Origin: a bacterium HR17
GTDB lineage: Bacteria > Armatimonadota > Fervidibacteria > Fervidibacterales > Fervidibacteraceae
Length of the DNA: 64,000 nt
NCBI GenBank assembly: GCA_002898575.1
Contig: BEHT01000004.1
Span: forward strand, 1 to 64,000
Direction of reading: 5' to 3'
The translations under genes and the position numbers were made by a program. Positions 55,608 to 64,000 of this stretch are shown in pieces. The notes under the pieces were generated by a model. The model searched no databases. It was not told where the DNA came from and worked only from the letters and a program-made list of their open reading frames with translations. Positions within the stretch are counted from its first letter, which is position 1; each line of letters starts with the position of its first letter.

Positions 55608-56477
55608 ATGGCAGCAACTTTGTTAGACGGGCGCAGCGTGGCGCGACAACTTCGCGAGCAACTCAAAGAGCAAGTGGCGACTTTCGTCAGCGAGACGGGC
55701 GTGCAGCCGAAGTTGGCGACGGTGCTTGTCGGCGATGACCCTGCGTCCGCTGTTTATGTCGGGATGAAGCAGAAAGCAGCCCGCGAAGTTGGTATGGCGA
55801 CGGACGGGTTTCACTTACCGGCAGATGTCGGTGAAGCGGAGGTGGTAGCGCTCATTGAACGGCTCAATATCGACCCGACAGTGCACGGCATTTTGGTGCA
55901 ACACCCCTTGCCCCGTCACATTAACGAGCAGCGGGTCATGGCGACCATTCATCCCGACAAAGATGTGGACGGGTTAACGCCCCACAGTTTGGGCAGTTTG
56001 GCAGCGCGCCATCCCACATTCGTCCCGTGCACGCCGTTGGGCGCTTGGCGCTTGCTGGAACATTACGGCATCCGCGTGGAAGGCAAGGAAGCCGTCGTGC
56101 TGGGACGCAGCCGCATCAACGGTATGCCCGCCGCCCTGCTCTTTTCGCACCACAACGCCACCGTCACCATTTGCCACACCCGCACGCACAATCTTGCCGA
56201 GCATACCCGTCGTGCCGACATCCTGTATGTGTCCGTCGGCAAAGCCGAGTTCATCACGGCAGACATGGTGAAACCGGGCGCCGTCGTCATTGACACGGGC
56301 TACAACCGCTTGCCCGACCGCAAGAGCGATGTGGGCGATGTCCACTTTGACAGCGTCAAGGAGGTCGCCGGTTTCATCACGCCCGTCCCTGGCGGTGTCG
56401 GACCGATGACGGTGACGATGCTGTTGGCAAACACACTGCTGGCGGCGCAGCGGCTCGCGCGCCGCGAGGGGGCATGA
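55608..56477 (+). CDS. folD: Methylenetetrahydrofolate dehydrogenase/cyclohydrolase
   Basis: The 289-residue enzyme interconverts methylene-, methenyl- and formyl-tetrahydrofolate. Motifs: VLVGDDPASAVYVGMKQKAA (catalytic Tyr and Lys), GILVQHPLPRHINEQRVM, IHPDKDVDGLTPHSLG, the nucleotide site EAVVLGRSRINGMPAALL, and FITPVPGGVGPMTVTMLLAN. In most FolD proteins the nucleotide site reads GRSxxVGxP; here it is GRSRINGMP. ATG 55608 follows a GGAGG site. Confidence 0.97.
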   Translation: MAATLLDGRSVARQLREQLKEQVATFVSETGVQPKLATVLVGDDPASAVYVGMKQKAAREVGMATDGFHLPADVGEAEVVALIERLNIDPTVHGILVQHPLPRHINEQRVMATIHPDKDVDGLTPHSLGSLAARHPTFVPCTPLGAWRLLEHYGIRVEGKEAVVLGRSRINGMPAALLFSHHNATVTICHTRTHNLAEHTRRADILYVSVGKAEFITADMVKPGAVVIDTGYNRLPDRKSDVGDVHFDSVKEVAGFITPVPGGVGPMTVTMLLANTLLAAQRLARREGA

Positions 56478-56481
56478 AGCG

Positions 56482-57633
56482 ATGGCGAAACCGACGATTG
56501 GTATCGGGGTCGTCGGCTTCGGGTTGATGGGGCGCGTCCACACCTACGCATGGCGAGCCATTCCTCTGCTTTACGACGGCGCCCCGTGCGCCATCAAACT
56601 CGTCGGCGTGTGCGATGTCAACGAACGCACCGCCCAAGCAGGACTGGAGCAAGGCGGTTTCGCCTTCGCCACGACTGATTACCGTGCGTTGGTACATCAC
56701 CCCGAAGTGCAGGTCGTGGACATCTGCGTGCCCAACCGCTGGCACGGTGAAATCGTGCGGGAGGCGTTACGGGCGGGCAAGCATGTCTATTGCGAAAAGC
56801 CGTTAGCGTTCAGTTATGAAGAAGCGAAAGAGTTGGCGGCGTTGGCGAGGGAAGCGGCGGCGCAAGGCATCAAAACGCAGGTCGTCTCCGAGTATCGGTT
56901 CTTCCCTGCGACGATGAAGGCAAAGGAGTTGGCGCAGCGGGGGTTTTTCGGTCGGCTCTTTCACTTTCGCGGTTGCTACCTGCATTCAGGTTATGTTGAC
57001 CCCAACCGTCCACTGGAGTGGCGGTTGCGCAAAGACATCATCGGCGGCGGCGTGTTGGTGGATTTGGGCCCGCACCTGTTGGACTTGATGCTGTGGCTGC
57101 TGGACGGTCTTGACGAGCCTGTCGCCGTGTGTGGGACGACTGAAACCTTCGTGAAAGAGCGCCCGCTGCCTAACGACCCGGCGCAAAAAGCGCCCGTTGA
57201 AGTGGACGACGCAGCAGCCGCGTTGGTGCGGTTCCGTAGCGGAGCCTTGGGCTATGTGGAGTTTTCGCGGGTCGCGACGGGCACGGAAGACGAACTGCGC
57301 TTTGAAATGCACGGCGACAAAGGTGCAGTGGCGTTCAACCTGATGGAACCCAACTGGCTGTGGGTGTTTGACCGCACGCAACCCGCCAGCGAATGGGGCT
57401 TCAAAAAACTGTCAACGGTGCAAAAGTATCCGCCGCCAGCGGCTTACCCGTCGCCCAAGTTCACGCTGGGTTGGATGCGGTCGCACATTCACGCCCAGTT
57501 TTGTTTTCTGGACGCCGTCGTGAACGGTAAACCTGCTAAGCCTGATTTTGACGACGCCCTCAGGGTGCACGCCCTTATCGCCGCCATTTACCGTTCCGCC
57601 GAAACCGGTAGTTGGACTTCCGTCGCGTGGTGA
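56482..57633 (+). CDS. Gfo/Idh/MocA-family oxidoreductase
   Basis: The 383-residue NAD(P)-dependent enzyme shows a Rossmann fold (IGIGVVGFGLMGRVHTYAWR), VVDICVPNRWHGEIVREALR, the catalytic motif YCEKPLAFSYEEAKELAALA, and in the C-terminal domain IGGGVLVDLGPHLLDLMLWL. Members oxidise or reduce sugars and cyclitols; the substrate cannot be fixed. ATG 56482 lies 4 bp after folD, so the two are co-transcribed. Confidence 0.93.
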   Translation: MAKPTIGIGVVGFGLMGRVHTYAWRAIPLLYDGAPCAIKLVGVCDVNERTAQAGLEQGGFAFATTDYRALVHHPEVQVVDICVPNRWHGEIVREALRAGKHVYCEKPLAFSYEEAKELAALAREAAAQGIKTQVVSEYRFFPATMKAKELAQRGFFGRLFHFRGCYLHSGYVDPNRPLEWRLRKDIIGGGVLVDLGPHLLDLMLWLLDGLDEPVAVCGTTETFVKERPLPNDPAQKAPVEVDDAAAALVRFRSGALGYVEFSRVATGTEDELRFEMHGDKGAVAFNLMEPNWLWVFDRTQPASEWGFKKLSTVQKYPPPAAYPSPKFTLGWMRSHIHAQFCFLDAVVNGKPAKPDFDDALRVHALIAAIYRSAETGSWTSVAW

Positions 57634-57671
57634 GGCGTTGTGCCCCGCCCCAAACGCGCCGCAGAAAGATT

Positions 57672-58793
57672 TCAAGGGGCGACGACGGGTTTGAGGGCAT
57701 CGGGACCGAGGTGACCCCGCAGGGCGTCAGCGACTTGCGAAAGGTTCAAGCGGTGGGTCACGAGAGTTTCCACCGGCACCGGCGTCGTTTGCAGGAACCG
57801 CAAAGCGTCGCGGAATTGCCACCAAGGGTAAGCCCACACGCCCCGCACATCCAAGTCCTTGCGGCAAATCAGGTGAGGCGCTAACGGGACGGTGCCCGTA
57901 TCGGTAAAGTGTCCGACTTCCACGACCGTCCCGCCTCGGCACACCCCCTCCAGCGCCAACGCAAACGCTGCGGGCACTCCAGCGCACTCAAACACGACAT
58001 CGGCTCCCTCCCCATCGGTGCAGTCTCGCAGGTGTCGCAGGGCGATGTCCATTCCTTGCTCGCCGATAGGCACCGACACAACCACGGTGGCGCCCATCGC
58101 CCGCGCCATCGCCAACCGCATGGGGTTTGTGTCGGCGGCAATGATATGGTGCACGCCCATGCCCTTGAGGACAGCGACGACCAACAAACCGATGGTGCCG
58201 ACGCCGATGACCAGCGCCCGGCGCCCGATTTCCAACCCTTCGCCGATGACGGGAACGCCCGGCGCCATCGCCCGTTCCACCGCCCGCAGCGCCACTGCCG
58301 TCGGCTCCGTCAAGACGGCGCGCTCATCGGGCAAATCGTCGGGCACGACGAACAGGAACGAACGGGGTTGCACCCGCACGAATTCGGCAAAACCGCCGAA
58401 CAGATGGGGCGGCTCATCGCACCGGCGGAAGCCGTAAACGACGCGGTGACGGCAAAGGGTTGTGCGGTGGGGGTAGTTGAGGCAATAAAAGCACCGCCCA
58501 CACGGGGCACCGCTGGGCACAAGGACAACCCGCTGACCGTTTCTCAATGCGCCGCCTACGACGGTGACGGCATCGGCGGCGCCGTCTGTGACTTCCACGA
58601 CTTCAGCGAGGATTTCGTGCCCGGCGATGATCGGAAACGCCCACACCCCATGCCCCCAAAAGAGGTGCCGGTCTGTCCCACACACACCCGTCAACCGCAC
58701 CCGCAAGAGGATTTCACCGTCCTGCAGCGGGCGTTCAGGAAATTCCGCTATCGTCAACTGCTGGGGCGCGGTCATGACCATCGCCTTCGCCAT
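57672..58793 (-). CDS. Zinc-dependent alcohol/polyol dehydrogenase
   Basis: The 373-residue medium-chain dehydrogenase has the catalytic zinc region LTGVCGTDRHLFWGHG and IAGHEILAEVVEV, the structural zinc loop PCGRCFYCLNYPHRTTLC (three of the usual four Cys are evident with a fourth further on), and the NAD fold RALVIGVGTIGLLVVAVLKG. Relatives include threonine and sorbitol dehydrogenases. Start at ATG 58793 (MAKAMVMTAPQQLTI) sits 8 bp after the phosphatase stop; a longer upstream frame overlaps that gene and is not used. Convergent with the Gfo/Idh gene. Confidence 0.9.
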   Translation of the reverse strand: MAKAMVMTAPQQLTIAEFPERPLQDGEILLRVRLTGVCGTDRHLFWGHGVWAFPIIAGHEILAEVVEVTDGAADAVTVVGGALRNGQRVVLVPSGAPCGRCFYCLNYPHRTTLCRHRVVYGFRRCDEPPHLFGGFAEFVRVQPRSFLFVVPDDLPDERAVLTEPTAVALRAVERAMAPGVPVIGEGLEIGRRALVIGVGTIGLLVVAVLKGMGVHHIIAADTNPMRLAMARAMGATVVVSVPIGEQGMDIALRHLRDCTDGEGADVVFECAGVPAAFALALEGVCRGGTVVEVGHFTDTGTVPLAPHLICRKDLDVRGVWAYPWWQFRDALRFLQTTPVPVETLVTHRLNLSQVADALRGHLGPDALKPVVAP

Positions 58794-58801
58794 CCTTCGG
58801 C

Positions 58802-59416
58802 TCACCCCACTGTCAGGTGGCAGGTGTCGTTGAAAGTGACGAGTTCCGACCGTCCGTTGCGCACTTCCACGACCGTTAGGCTGCCGTTGTCCACCCGCAA
58901 GCGGGCGAAACTGGTCAGCGGCAACCGCAGCAGGACGCAAAGGGCGGCTTTCACGGAGCCGCTGTGCCCGACCACCAACGCGGTGCCGCTCGGTGTTTCG
59001 GTCAGGATGCGTTCAATGCCTTGCCTTACCCGTTCAAAAAGTTGCTCCAGACTCTCGCCGTCTGGCGGGGCAGGTAACAAAAAGGCAGCAACCCAACGGC
59101 TTAGGGCGTCCTGGTTCAACTCCGCAACCCGTTTGCCTTCCCATGTCCCGAAATGGCGCTCCATCAACTCCGGGAGCGGGACGATGGGCACTGCAGTGCC
59201 TGCCGTTTGCTGGACAATACGCGCCGTTTCTATCGCCCGTTGTAACGGGCTGGAAAAACACGCCGCGAGGGGTTCTCCCCGCAAACGCTGCCCAAGGGCT
59301 TCTGCGTGGCGACGCCCCGCATCGCTGAGCGGGACATCTTGCTGCCCTTGGATGTGTTCCGTTTCGTTCCAGATAGATGCACCATGCCGCACCAAGAGAA
59401 GCCGCACTGTCGGCAT
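58802..59416 (-). CDS. Histidine phosphatase (phosphoglycerate-mutase-like)
   Basis: The 204-residue protein has the phospho-accepting His in RLLLVRHGASIWNETEHIQG, the pattern DVPLSDAGRRHAEALGQRL, SSPLQRAIETARIV, the proton donor Glu in ELMERHFGTWEGKRV and the second His in ALVVGHSGSVKAAL. It removes phosphate from small molecules such as alpha-ribazole phosphate or sugar phosphates; the substrate is open. ATG 59416 follows AAAAGGACG. Confidence 0.93.
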   Translation of the reverse strand: MPTVRLLLVRHGASIWNETEHIQGQQDVPLSDAGRRHAEALGQRLRGEPLAACFSSPLQRAIETARIVQQTAGTAVPIVPLPELMERHFGTWEGKRVAELNQDALSRWVAAFLLPAPPDGESLEQLFERVRQGIERILTETPSGTALVVGHSGSVKAALCVLLRLPLTSFARLRVDNGSLTVVEVRNGRSELVTFNDTCHLTVG

Positions 59417-59436
59417 CGTCCTTTTCCCAACCCTTC

Positions 59437-60243
59437 TCAGCGCCGCCACAAGGTGCGCCATGCCGTATAAAAGTCGTCCGCCGTCACTTCCACCACCCGT
59501 TGGTTAACCTGCTTCACCCCTTCGTGCAAATATCCCCGCACATGTTCAGGGGCGGTGAATTCCACCCGCAGCGTTGTCGGGGAAGCGGGGCGATAGGGGG
59601 CGACTTTCGGCGGATATTGCACGACTTCAGCGACCGCCATCTCAATGCGCCGCCACGCTTCCTGCGGGGCAAGACAGCGCGCCGCAAAGCGGGTCAGCCC
59701 CTCCTTGACGCAAAGGGTCTTCACGCTGTCCCCCAAAATCGCTTCGGCTTCGCGGCAAGTCGCCGCATCACCGGTGACGAGCCACACGGGCACACCAAAA
59801 TGCCCGCAGACAGCGGCGCAAATGGCGATTTCGCCGACGACTTCCCCGTTGAGGGAAAAGTTGAGCCAACTTTCGCTAACGGTGTGGCTGAGCACGCCGT
59901 CGGGCGTGCCGGCTTTGGCGTGGAAGCCGAGAAAAATCGCCCCGTCGCAGCCGTCTTCCAGCGGGCGCGTGTAAGTCGTCCACGCCGCGCCCAGCACATA
60001 GTCGGCGCCTGGCTCCAACAATTCGGGAATGAGGTTGCGGAACGAGTGATCACCCCCAGCACCGTGACTGTCCACCACGACGATGTCTTGAGCGCCCGCC
60101 AGTTTAGCGCCTCGTACGGCGGCGTTAACTTCCTGCGTGATAAGCCGGCGCCCTTCCTCGTAGCGGCTGCGCCCTGCCAGCACCTGCTCCCAACTTGTGA
60201 CGCCACTGATGCCCTCCGCGTCCACCCAAATCATCACCCGCAT
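59437..60243 (-). CDS. M55-family D-aminopeptidase (DppA-like)
   Basis: The 268-residue protein matches the DppA fold: MIWVDAEGISGVTSWEQV with metal ligands Asp8 and Glu10, VVVDSHGAGGDHSFRN with His60, and IFLGFHAKAGTPDGVLSHTV with His108. These zinc peptidases cut D-Ala dipeptides and help recycle peptidoglycan peptides. It has no signal peptide. It begins a three-gene minus-strand group with the phosphatase and dehydrogenase. Confidence 0.94.
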   Translation of the reverse strand: MRVMIWVDAEGISGVTSWEQVLAGRSRYEEGRRLITQEVNAAVRGAKLAGAQDIVVVDSHGAGGDHSFRNLIPELLEPGADYVLGAAWTTYTRPLEDGCDGAIFLGFHAKAGTPDGVLSHTVSESWLNFSLNGEVVGEIAICAAVCGHFGVPVWLVTGDAATCREAEAILGDSVKTLCVKEGLTRFAARCLAPQEAWRRIEMAVAEVVQYPPKVAPYRPASPTTLRVEFTAPEHVRGYLHEGVKQVNQRVVEVTADDFYTAWRTLWRR

Positions 60244-60660
60244 CGTCGGTCACCCGATGAGCATTGTGCCACTTCACCGCATAATTGTTGACGGTGTGCC
60301 AACGCCGGTGAGGTGAACCGACATGCCATCGGCGGCTTGGCTGAGCGGGTTGTGCAAGCGACCCTTGCCCGTTTTGAAGCCGTCGGCGCACGGTTTTGAT
60401 TCTTTAGCCACCTACAACCCGTCGGTTATCCGTGTCGGTGGCAAATTTTCTGCTTTTCTGCTTTGTTGCATTTTTCCTTTCGGCGGTGCCTCGGAGGGCG
60501 CGTCTCCTGACGCGCCGTTATGTTTTCACGCCACTTTTCGGCGGCTCAGGAGAGCCGCCCTCCGACCGAACCCCTTGTCCTGAAAAGCCGCTCGCACTGG
60601 TGTAACCCCTTTTTTAAGCCTGCTGCCATCGTGCCCGTCCAGGTGAAAGGGCAGCGGGTG
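60244..60660. other. Intergenic region between the aminopeptidase and the sigma-factor gene
   Basis: About 415 bp hold the divergent upstream regions of both genes. The long hairpin repeat occupies 60462-60574. Nothing else was recognised; the upstream extension of the sigma-factor frame runs through the repeat and is not likely to be translated. Confidence 0.7.
60462..60574 (+). repeat. Long hairpin repeat element
   Basis: About 113 bp, with the same two hairpins and outer stem as the copy at 55177-55288 and only a few base differences, none of which breaks a stem. It lies upstream of the frameshifted sigma-factor gene. Confidence 0.9.
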
Positions 60661-61295
60661 ATGTATTTTACGGGCAACCTCTGGAACGGTGAATGGCGTC
60701 TTTACTATGGCGCCGCCGACACCTTTGTCGGGCTGGCGTCAACCCTTGACACCAACACCGCGTTGGACTCCGCAGCGGAAGCGGCAGTGGTCACGACATT
60801 GCGACAGTTCTGCGCGCGTCACCCCAACCCGCCCCACTTCAGCCGCCAAGAATGGCAGGAAGAGATGCTGTCGGTAGCGTGGGTCACCGCCATAGAAGCC
60901 CTGCAAATGTTTGACGAGCGCTTTGGCGTTCCAATGCCCTTGTTCATCCGACAACGCGTCTGGAACGCCCTGAAAGCCTTTTGGCGCACCGCGTGGAACT
61001 ATGGCGTCCACACGGTGCCCGCTCCCGCGTCGGAGGAAGGCGACACGGTGCCCCAAGATGAGCCTCCCCCCTCAGAGTTGCCAACGCCTGAGTCGTCCGT
61101 GGCGGCAGATACTTACGCCCTGCGCGACTTGGTCGCTCAACTGCCAGAGCGCGAGCGGCACATCATTGAACGCCACTTCTGGGCGAGGAGACTTTAACGT
61201 CCATCGCCAAAGACATGCGAATCAGCGTTGCCCGCGTCCATCGCATCAAAGAGCGCGCTCTCAAACGCCTCCGACATTGGTTGCAAAGGGTTTAA
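60661..61295 (+). pseudogene. Sigma-70-like factor with a -1 frameshift before region 4
   Basis: From ATG 60661 the frame encodes a region 2-like segment (EEMLSVAWVTAIEALQMFDE and FIRQRVWNALKAFW), an acidic Pro-rich spacer and ALRDLVAQLPERERHIIERH, FW, then stops at 61197. Region 4 continues in the -1 frame from 61182: GEETLTSIAKDMRISVARVH, then RIKERALKRLRHWLQRV, with stop at 61293. One extra G in the GGG at 61181-61183 would restore one protein of about 211 residues. The shift site is not a classic slippery heptamer. A sequencing error, a true null mutation, or regulated shifting all remain possible. Confidence 0.75.
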
Positions 61296-61376
61296 AAAAT
61301 GGCGCTTGGGTGCATTTAATAGATGGTGGAGAAAACCGCACACCGACCGAAACTACGAGAAGGAGGGTGCAAAGAG

Positions 61377-62294
61377 ATGCTTGGGGGACATTTGAGCCTG
61401 CGCGATGGCAGCCGTCTGGGACATGCGCCGAAGGGGTTCACGCTCATTGAGTTGCTCGTGGTGATTGCGATCATCGCCATTCTGGCGGCGATTCTGTTTC
61501 CCGTGTTCAGCCAAGCCCGCACCAAAGCCCGGCAAGCCAGCGATCTAAGCAACCTGCGGCAGATGGGGACGGCAGTGCAGATGTATTGCCAAGACTACGA
61601 CGAGTTTTGGGTGCCTATCGCCATTGATGTCGTGCCGGGTGTGCCTGGGACGGCGGTTTGGTGGCCGCGGTTGATTTACCCGTATGTGCGCAACGCCCAG
61701 ATTTTCCGGTCACCGCAGTTCGCCATCCTCTATACCGAGCAGGTCTTCAACTGGTTCAACGGTCCGGCGATGGTGCCCATCGCCGAACAGCGGGGCGGAC
61801 AGTGGGTGTTGCCTGTTTCGTATCAGGGCGTCAACGCCGCCTGCTGGTTGCCGCCCCACTGGCGGTGCTCCAACACGGCGTTTTTGGACAACCCCAACGG
61901 GGGGTGCCCCGAACGCCGCCACTACGGCATGTTCTTTCGCGAAAAGCCCGGTACGGGCAGTTTAGCGGAGGTCGTCCGTCCCGCCGAAACTCGCATCATC
62001 ACCAACGGCATTAACTTGGACGCGTGGCACCCCAGCCACTTTGACATCGTGGGCGATAACGGTGACTTTATCTGCGGCTTTACGACGATCGTTTACAATG
62101 TCAGCACTTCGGCATGGTGGGACGAGACTTGGAGCATTAACGATGCCGACCGATTGGCTCCCTTCCTGCGCATGGTCAATGTCACCTTTGCCGATGGGCA
62201 CGCCAAAGCGATGCGGTGGGGCACCGCTTGCCCCCATGAGTTCACCGTTCAGGACGACCAATTGGTGGATCCGTTGCCGCGCTGCCGACGATGA
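61377..62294 (+). CDS. Type II/IV prepilin-like protein (DUF1559-like)
   Basis: The 305-residue protein has a 20-residue leader ending in the prepilin peptidase motif, [20 protein letters not shown], followed by [20 protein letters not shown]. The C-terminal [15 protein letters not shown] is the typical ending of the family abundant in Planctomycetes and Armatimonadota. ATG 61377 follows AAGGAGGG. Such proteins are exported by type II or IV pilus-like machineries; individual functions are mostly unknown. Confidence 0.92.
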   Translation: MLGGHLSLRDGSRLGHAPKGFTLIELLVVIAIIAILAAILFPVFSQARTKARQASDLSNLRQMGTAVQMYCQDYDEFWVPIAIDVVPGVPGTAVWWPRLIYPYVRNAQIFRSPQFAILYTEQVFNWFNGPAMVPIAEQRGGQWVLPVSYQGVNAACWLPPHWRCSNTAFLDNPNGGCPERRHYGMFFREKPGTGSLAEVVRPAETRIITNGINLDAWHPSHFDIVGDNGDFICGFTTIVYNVSTSAWWDETWSINDADRLAPFLRMVNVTFADGHAKAMRWGTACPHEFTVQDDQLVDPLPRCRR

Positions 62295-62322
62295 AGGTCG
62301 CTGTGAAAGGAGGGTAAACGCA

Positions 62323-62505
62323 ATGCGCAGAGCCATCCCTTTACCCGTTGCCATCGGCATTATTGTCGGGGTGCTGTTAATTGTTGGTGTCCTCTTTTGG
62401 CGGGCGCTCTTTAGACCGACAGTCGTAGAATTGAAACCTGAAGAGTTACCGCCTACGCTTAAACAACTCATGGGACCGTCGCCCAGTCAACGACCTCAGC
62501 GGTAA
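62323..62505 (+). CDS. 60-residue single-pass membrane protein
   Basis: ATG 62323 follows AAAGGAGGG at good spacing, 28 bp after the prepilin stop. The product has one membrane segment (PVAIGIIVGVLLIVGVLFW) and a polar tail with VVELKPEELPPTLKQLM. No family was recognised. The strong ribosome site and tight spacing argue that it is a real member of the prepilin operon, perhaps an accessory factor. Confidence 0.75.
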   Translation: MRRAIPLPVAIGIIVGVLLIVGVLFWRALFRPTVVELKPEELPPTLKQLMGPSPSQRPQR

Positions 62506-62544
62506 CGATTTCTGTGGCGTCATCATTAAAGTCTGTGAGCGGGT

Positions 62545-64000
62545 ATGGACGAGCGAGCGTCAGCGTCGGTTGTCAGACCGTTGACCATGGGCGCGCCGCA
62601 GGGCACATTGGCAGCGCCGCCCGTGCGGGCGGTGCTGCTCGGTTTATTGCTCGTCGCCCTGTTCGCTTACATCACGCCCTACAACGACTACGACCTCGCC
62701 AACACTTTCGTCGCGGGCAACTTGTTGCCGACCTCCAGCATGGTTGTGCTGCTGCTTTGTGTGTTCGTCCTCAACCCACTGCTGCGCCAATTTGCGCCCC
62801 GTTATGCGTTGCGCTCCCATGAGTTAGCCGTTTTGTGGGCAATCATCGTCGTCGCATCGGGCATTCCCGCTGCGGGACTGTGGCGCTACATCGTCCCGCA
62901 ACTGCCCAACCTGCTCTATCGCGCGTCTGCGGCTAACCGTTGGGACGAGTTGCTCATTCCCCACGCCCCCTCGTGGCTGGTCATCACGGACAAAGCCGCC
63001 GCCAAAGGGTTTTACGAAGGCACGGGCGGGCGCATCATGTGGGACGCATGGCTGCAGCCTTTGGCGTTTTGGTTACCGTTCGCCTTCGCGTTGTTCTTTG
63101 CTGTCTTTTGCCTCGCGACTTTGCTGCGACGGCAATGGATGGAGCGGGAGCAATTTACCTTCCCGTTGGTGCAATTGCCTTACGAGTTGACCCGTGAACC
63201 CGCTGCGGGTAAACGGTTGCCCCCACTGCTTTACAGCATGCCCTTGTGGGTCGGCTTCTTTGCGTCGGCGCTCCTGCACACCCTTTGCGGCTTGAACACT
63301 TATTTTCCGAGCGTCCCTGCCATTCGCCGCTTCCGCAGTTTGGGCGAATACATCGCCGGCTTCCCGTTTGATGCCATTGCGGGCACCGGCTTGCACATCT
63401 ACCCTGCCGCCATCGGGTTGACCTACTTGCTGACGACCGAAGTGTCGTTCAGCCTCTGGTTTTTCTATGCGCTGGAGCGCTTGCAACAACTCGTGTTCGC
63501 CTACTACGGCTGGTCGGGGTTAGGCTATTCGGCGACAGATTTCGTGCAGTATCAGCAAGTCGGTGCGGTGCTCGGTTTGCTGCTCATTATCGGTTACGCT
63601 GCCCGCCACCACTGGAAGCAAGTGCTCGCCAGAGCCCTGCCGTTCGTTAAAGCGCCCAACGGCGCGCCTGTTGACGACACCAACGAACCGCTGCCATACG
63701 CCGTCGCCTTTTGGGGCTTCATCGTCACGACCCTTGGGCTGTTTGCTGTTTTGGTGGCGCTGGGCATGAACGCGCTGTTAGCGGCGACGTTCCTCGTGAT
63801 GGCGTTCGGCTTCTACCTCGCTGTCAGTTGGATTGCGACCAACGGCGGGATGGTCATGGTGCAGATGCGGATTTTGCCCTTTGACCCTGTCGTCGCCCTG
63901 TTCGGGACGAAACGCTTTGACGCCCGCAGCATCCTGACGATGTGCCTGTTGCAGGAAGCCTTCACTTACGACCAACGAGAAGTTTTGATGCCGTCGCTGC
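62545..64000 (+). CDS. Large polytopic membrane protein, DUF6785-like (partial, 3' end outside window)
   Basis: The frame is open for 485 codons to the window edge. It encodes at least eight membrane segments with conserved-looking stretches such as YITPYNDYDLANTFVAGNLL, HELAVLWAIIVVASGIPAAG, WLVITDKAAAKGFYEGTGGR and FTFPLVQLPYELTREPAAG. This resembles the large DUF6784/DUF6785 proteins, related to OPT-type transporters, that are frequent in Armatimonadota. Start ATG 62545 has a weak site; ATG 62587 is an alternative. Function is unknown. Confidence 0.72.
   Translation, partial: MDERASASVVRPLTMGAPQGTLAAPPVRAVLLGLLLVALFAYITPYNDYDLANTFVAGNLLPTSSMVVLLLCVFVLNPLLRQFAPRYALRSHELAVLWAIIVVASGIPAAGLWRYIVPQLPNLLYRASAANRWDELLIPHAPSWLVITDKAAAKGFYEGTGGRIMWDAWLQPLAFWLPFAFALFFAVFCLATLLRRQWMEREQFTFPLVQLPYELTREPAAGKRLPPLLYSMPLWVGFFASALLHTLCGLNTYFPSVPAIRRFRSLGEYIAGFPFDAIAGTGLHIYPAAIGLTYLLTTEVSFSLWFFYALERLQQLVFAYYGWSGLGYSATDFVQYQQVGAVLGLLLIIGYAARHHWKQVLARALPFVKAPNGAPVDDTNEPLPYAVAFWGFIVTTLGLFAVLVALGMNALLAATFLVMAFGFYLAVSWIATNGGMVMVQMRILPFDPVVALFGTKRFDARSILTMCLLQEAFTYDQREVLMPSL

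Noticed and set aside
57909-59507. 532-codon plus-strand frame across the alcohol dehydrogenase and phosphatase genes
   Set aside because: It is antisense to two genes with complete motifs; the open frame reflects high GC and codon bias.
60520-60660. Upstream extension of the sigma-factor frame
   Set aside because: The first codons lie in the hairpin repeat and do not resemble sigma factors; ATG 60661 is used instead.

Overview
The window looks like chromosomal DNA of a GC-rich, saprophytic, respiring bacterium. My best guess is Armatimonadota, of the hot-spring Fervidibacter type. That rests on gene content: DUF1559-like prepilins, a DUF6785-type membrane protein, DUF5693 and DUF1844 proteins, a GH106 rhamnosidase, and many secreted multidomain glycosidases. 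It is an inference, since no 16S gene is present. No tRNA, rRNA, CRISPR array, transposase or phage gene was seen.

Layout. 1-2.6 kb: a truncated ADP-forming acyl-CoA synthetase and a beta-propeller glycosidase. 2.6-6.7 kb (minus): thrS - small ORF - infC - rpmI - rplT - acpS; infC appears to start at an AUC codon. 6.8-32.8 kb: the respiratory complex I genes nuoA-B-C-D-E-F-G in canonical order on the minus strand, interrupted by two AT-richer blocks transcribed from the plus strand. Block 1 (9.6-16.3 kb, between nuoF and nuoG) has two large secreted glycosidase-like proteins. Block 2 (18.0-29.2 kb, between nuoE and nuoF) has a restriction-modification pair bounded by a 38-bp direct repeat, then a third glycosidase-like protein, a ThuA-like protein, an SGNH esterase and a GH106 alpha-L-rhamnosidase. 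Together they look like a locus for secreted breakdown of a rhamnose-containing, acetylated plant or microbial polysaccharide. A Crp/Fnr regulator diverges from nuoA.

33.5-42.4 kb (minus): methyltransferase, DoxX, dienelactone hydrolase, membrane protein, YceI, dnaE, an unusual GspF/ClpX-zinc-finger fusion, and efp. 42.5-52 kb (minus): F-type ATP synthase genes (DUF5693 - atpZ-like - atpI-like - atpB-E-F-H-A-G-D). atpC is absent, and subunit c carries the residues of sodium-binding rings. 52-57.6 kb (plus): DUF1844, a BCCP-like protein lacking the biotinylated lysine, a pseudopilin-like protein, accC, nusB, folD and a Gfo/Idh/MocA dehydrogenase. 57.7-60.2 kb (minus): zinc alcohol dehydrogenase, histidine phosphatase and M55 D-aminopeptidase. 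60.7-64 kb (plus): a frameshifted sigma-70-like factor, a prepilin, a 60-residue membrane protein and the start of a large membrane protein.

Repeats give the window its character. A hairpin repeat family with compensatory stem changes lies in four intergenic sites. Degenerate heptanucleotide tracts are embedded in frame in three coding genes, including atpG. Small or accessory genes (restriction enzyme, the gene after nuoF, sigma factor) carry single-base indels, mostly in homopolymers, while every long core gene is intact.
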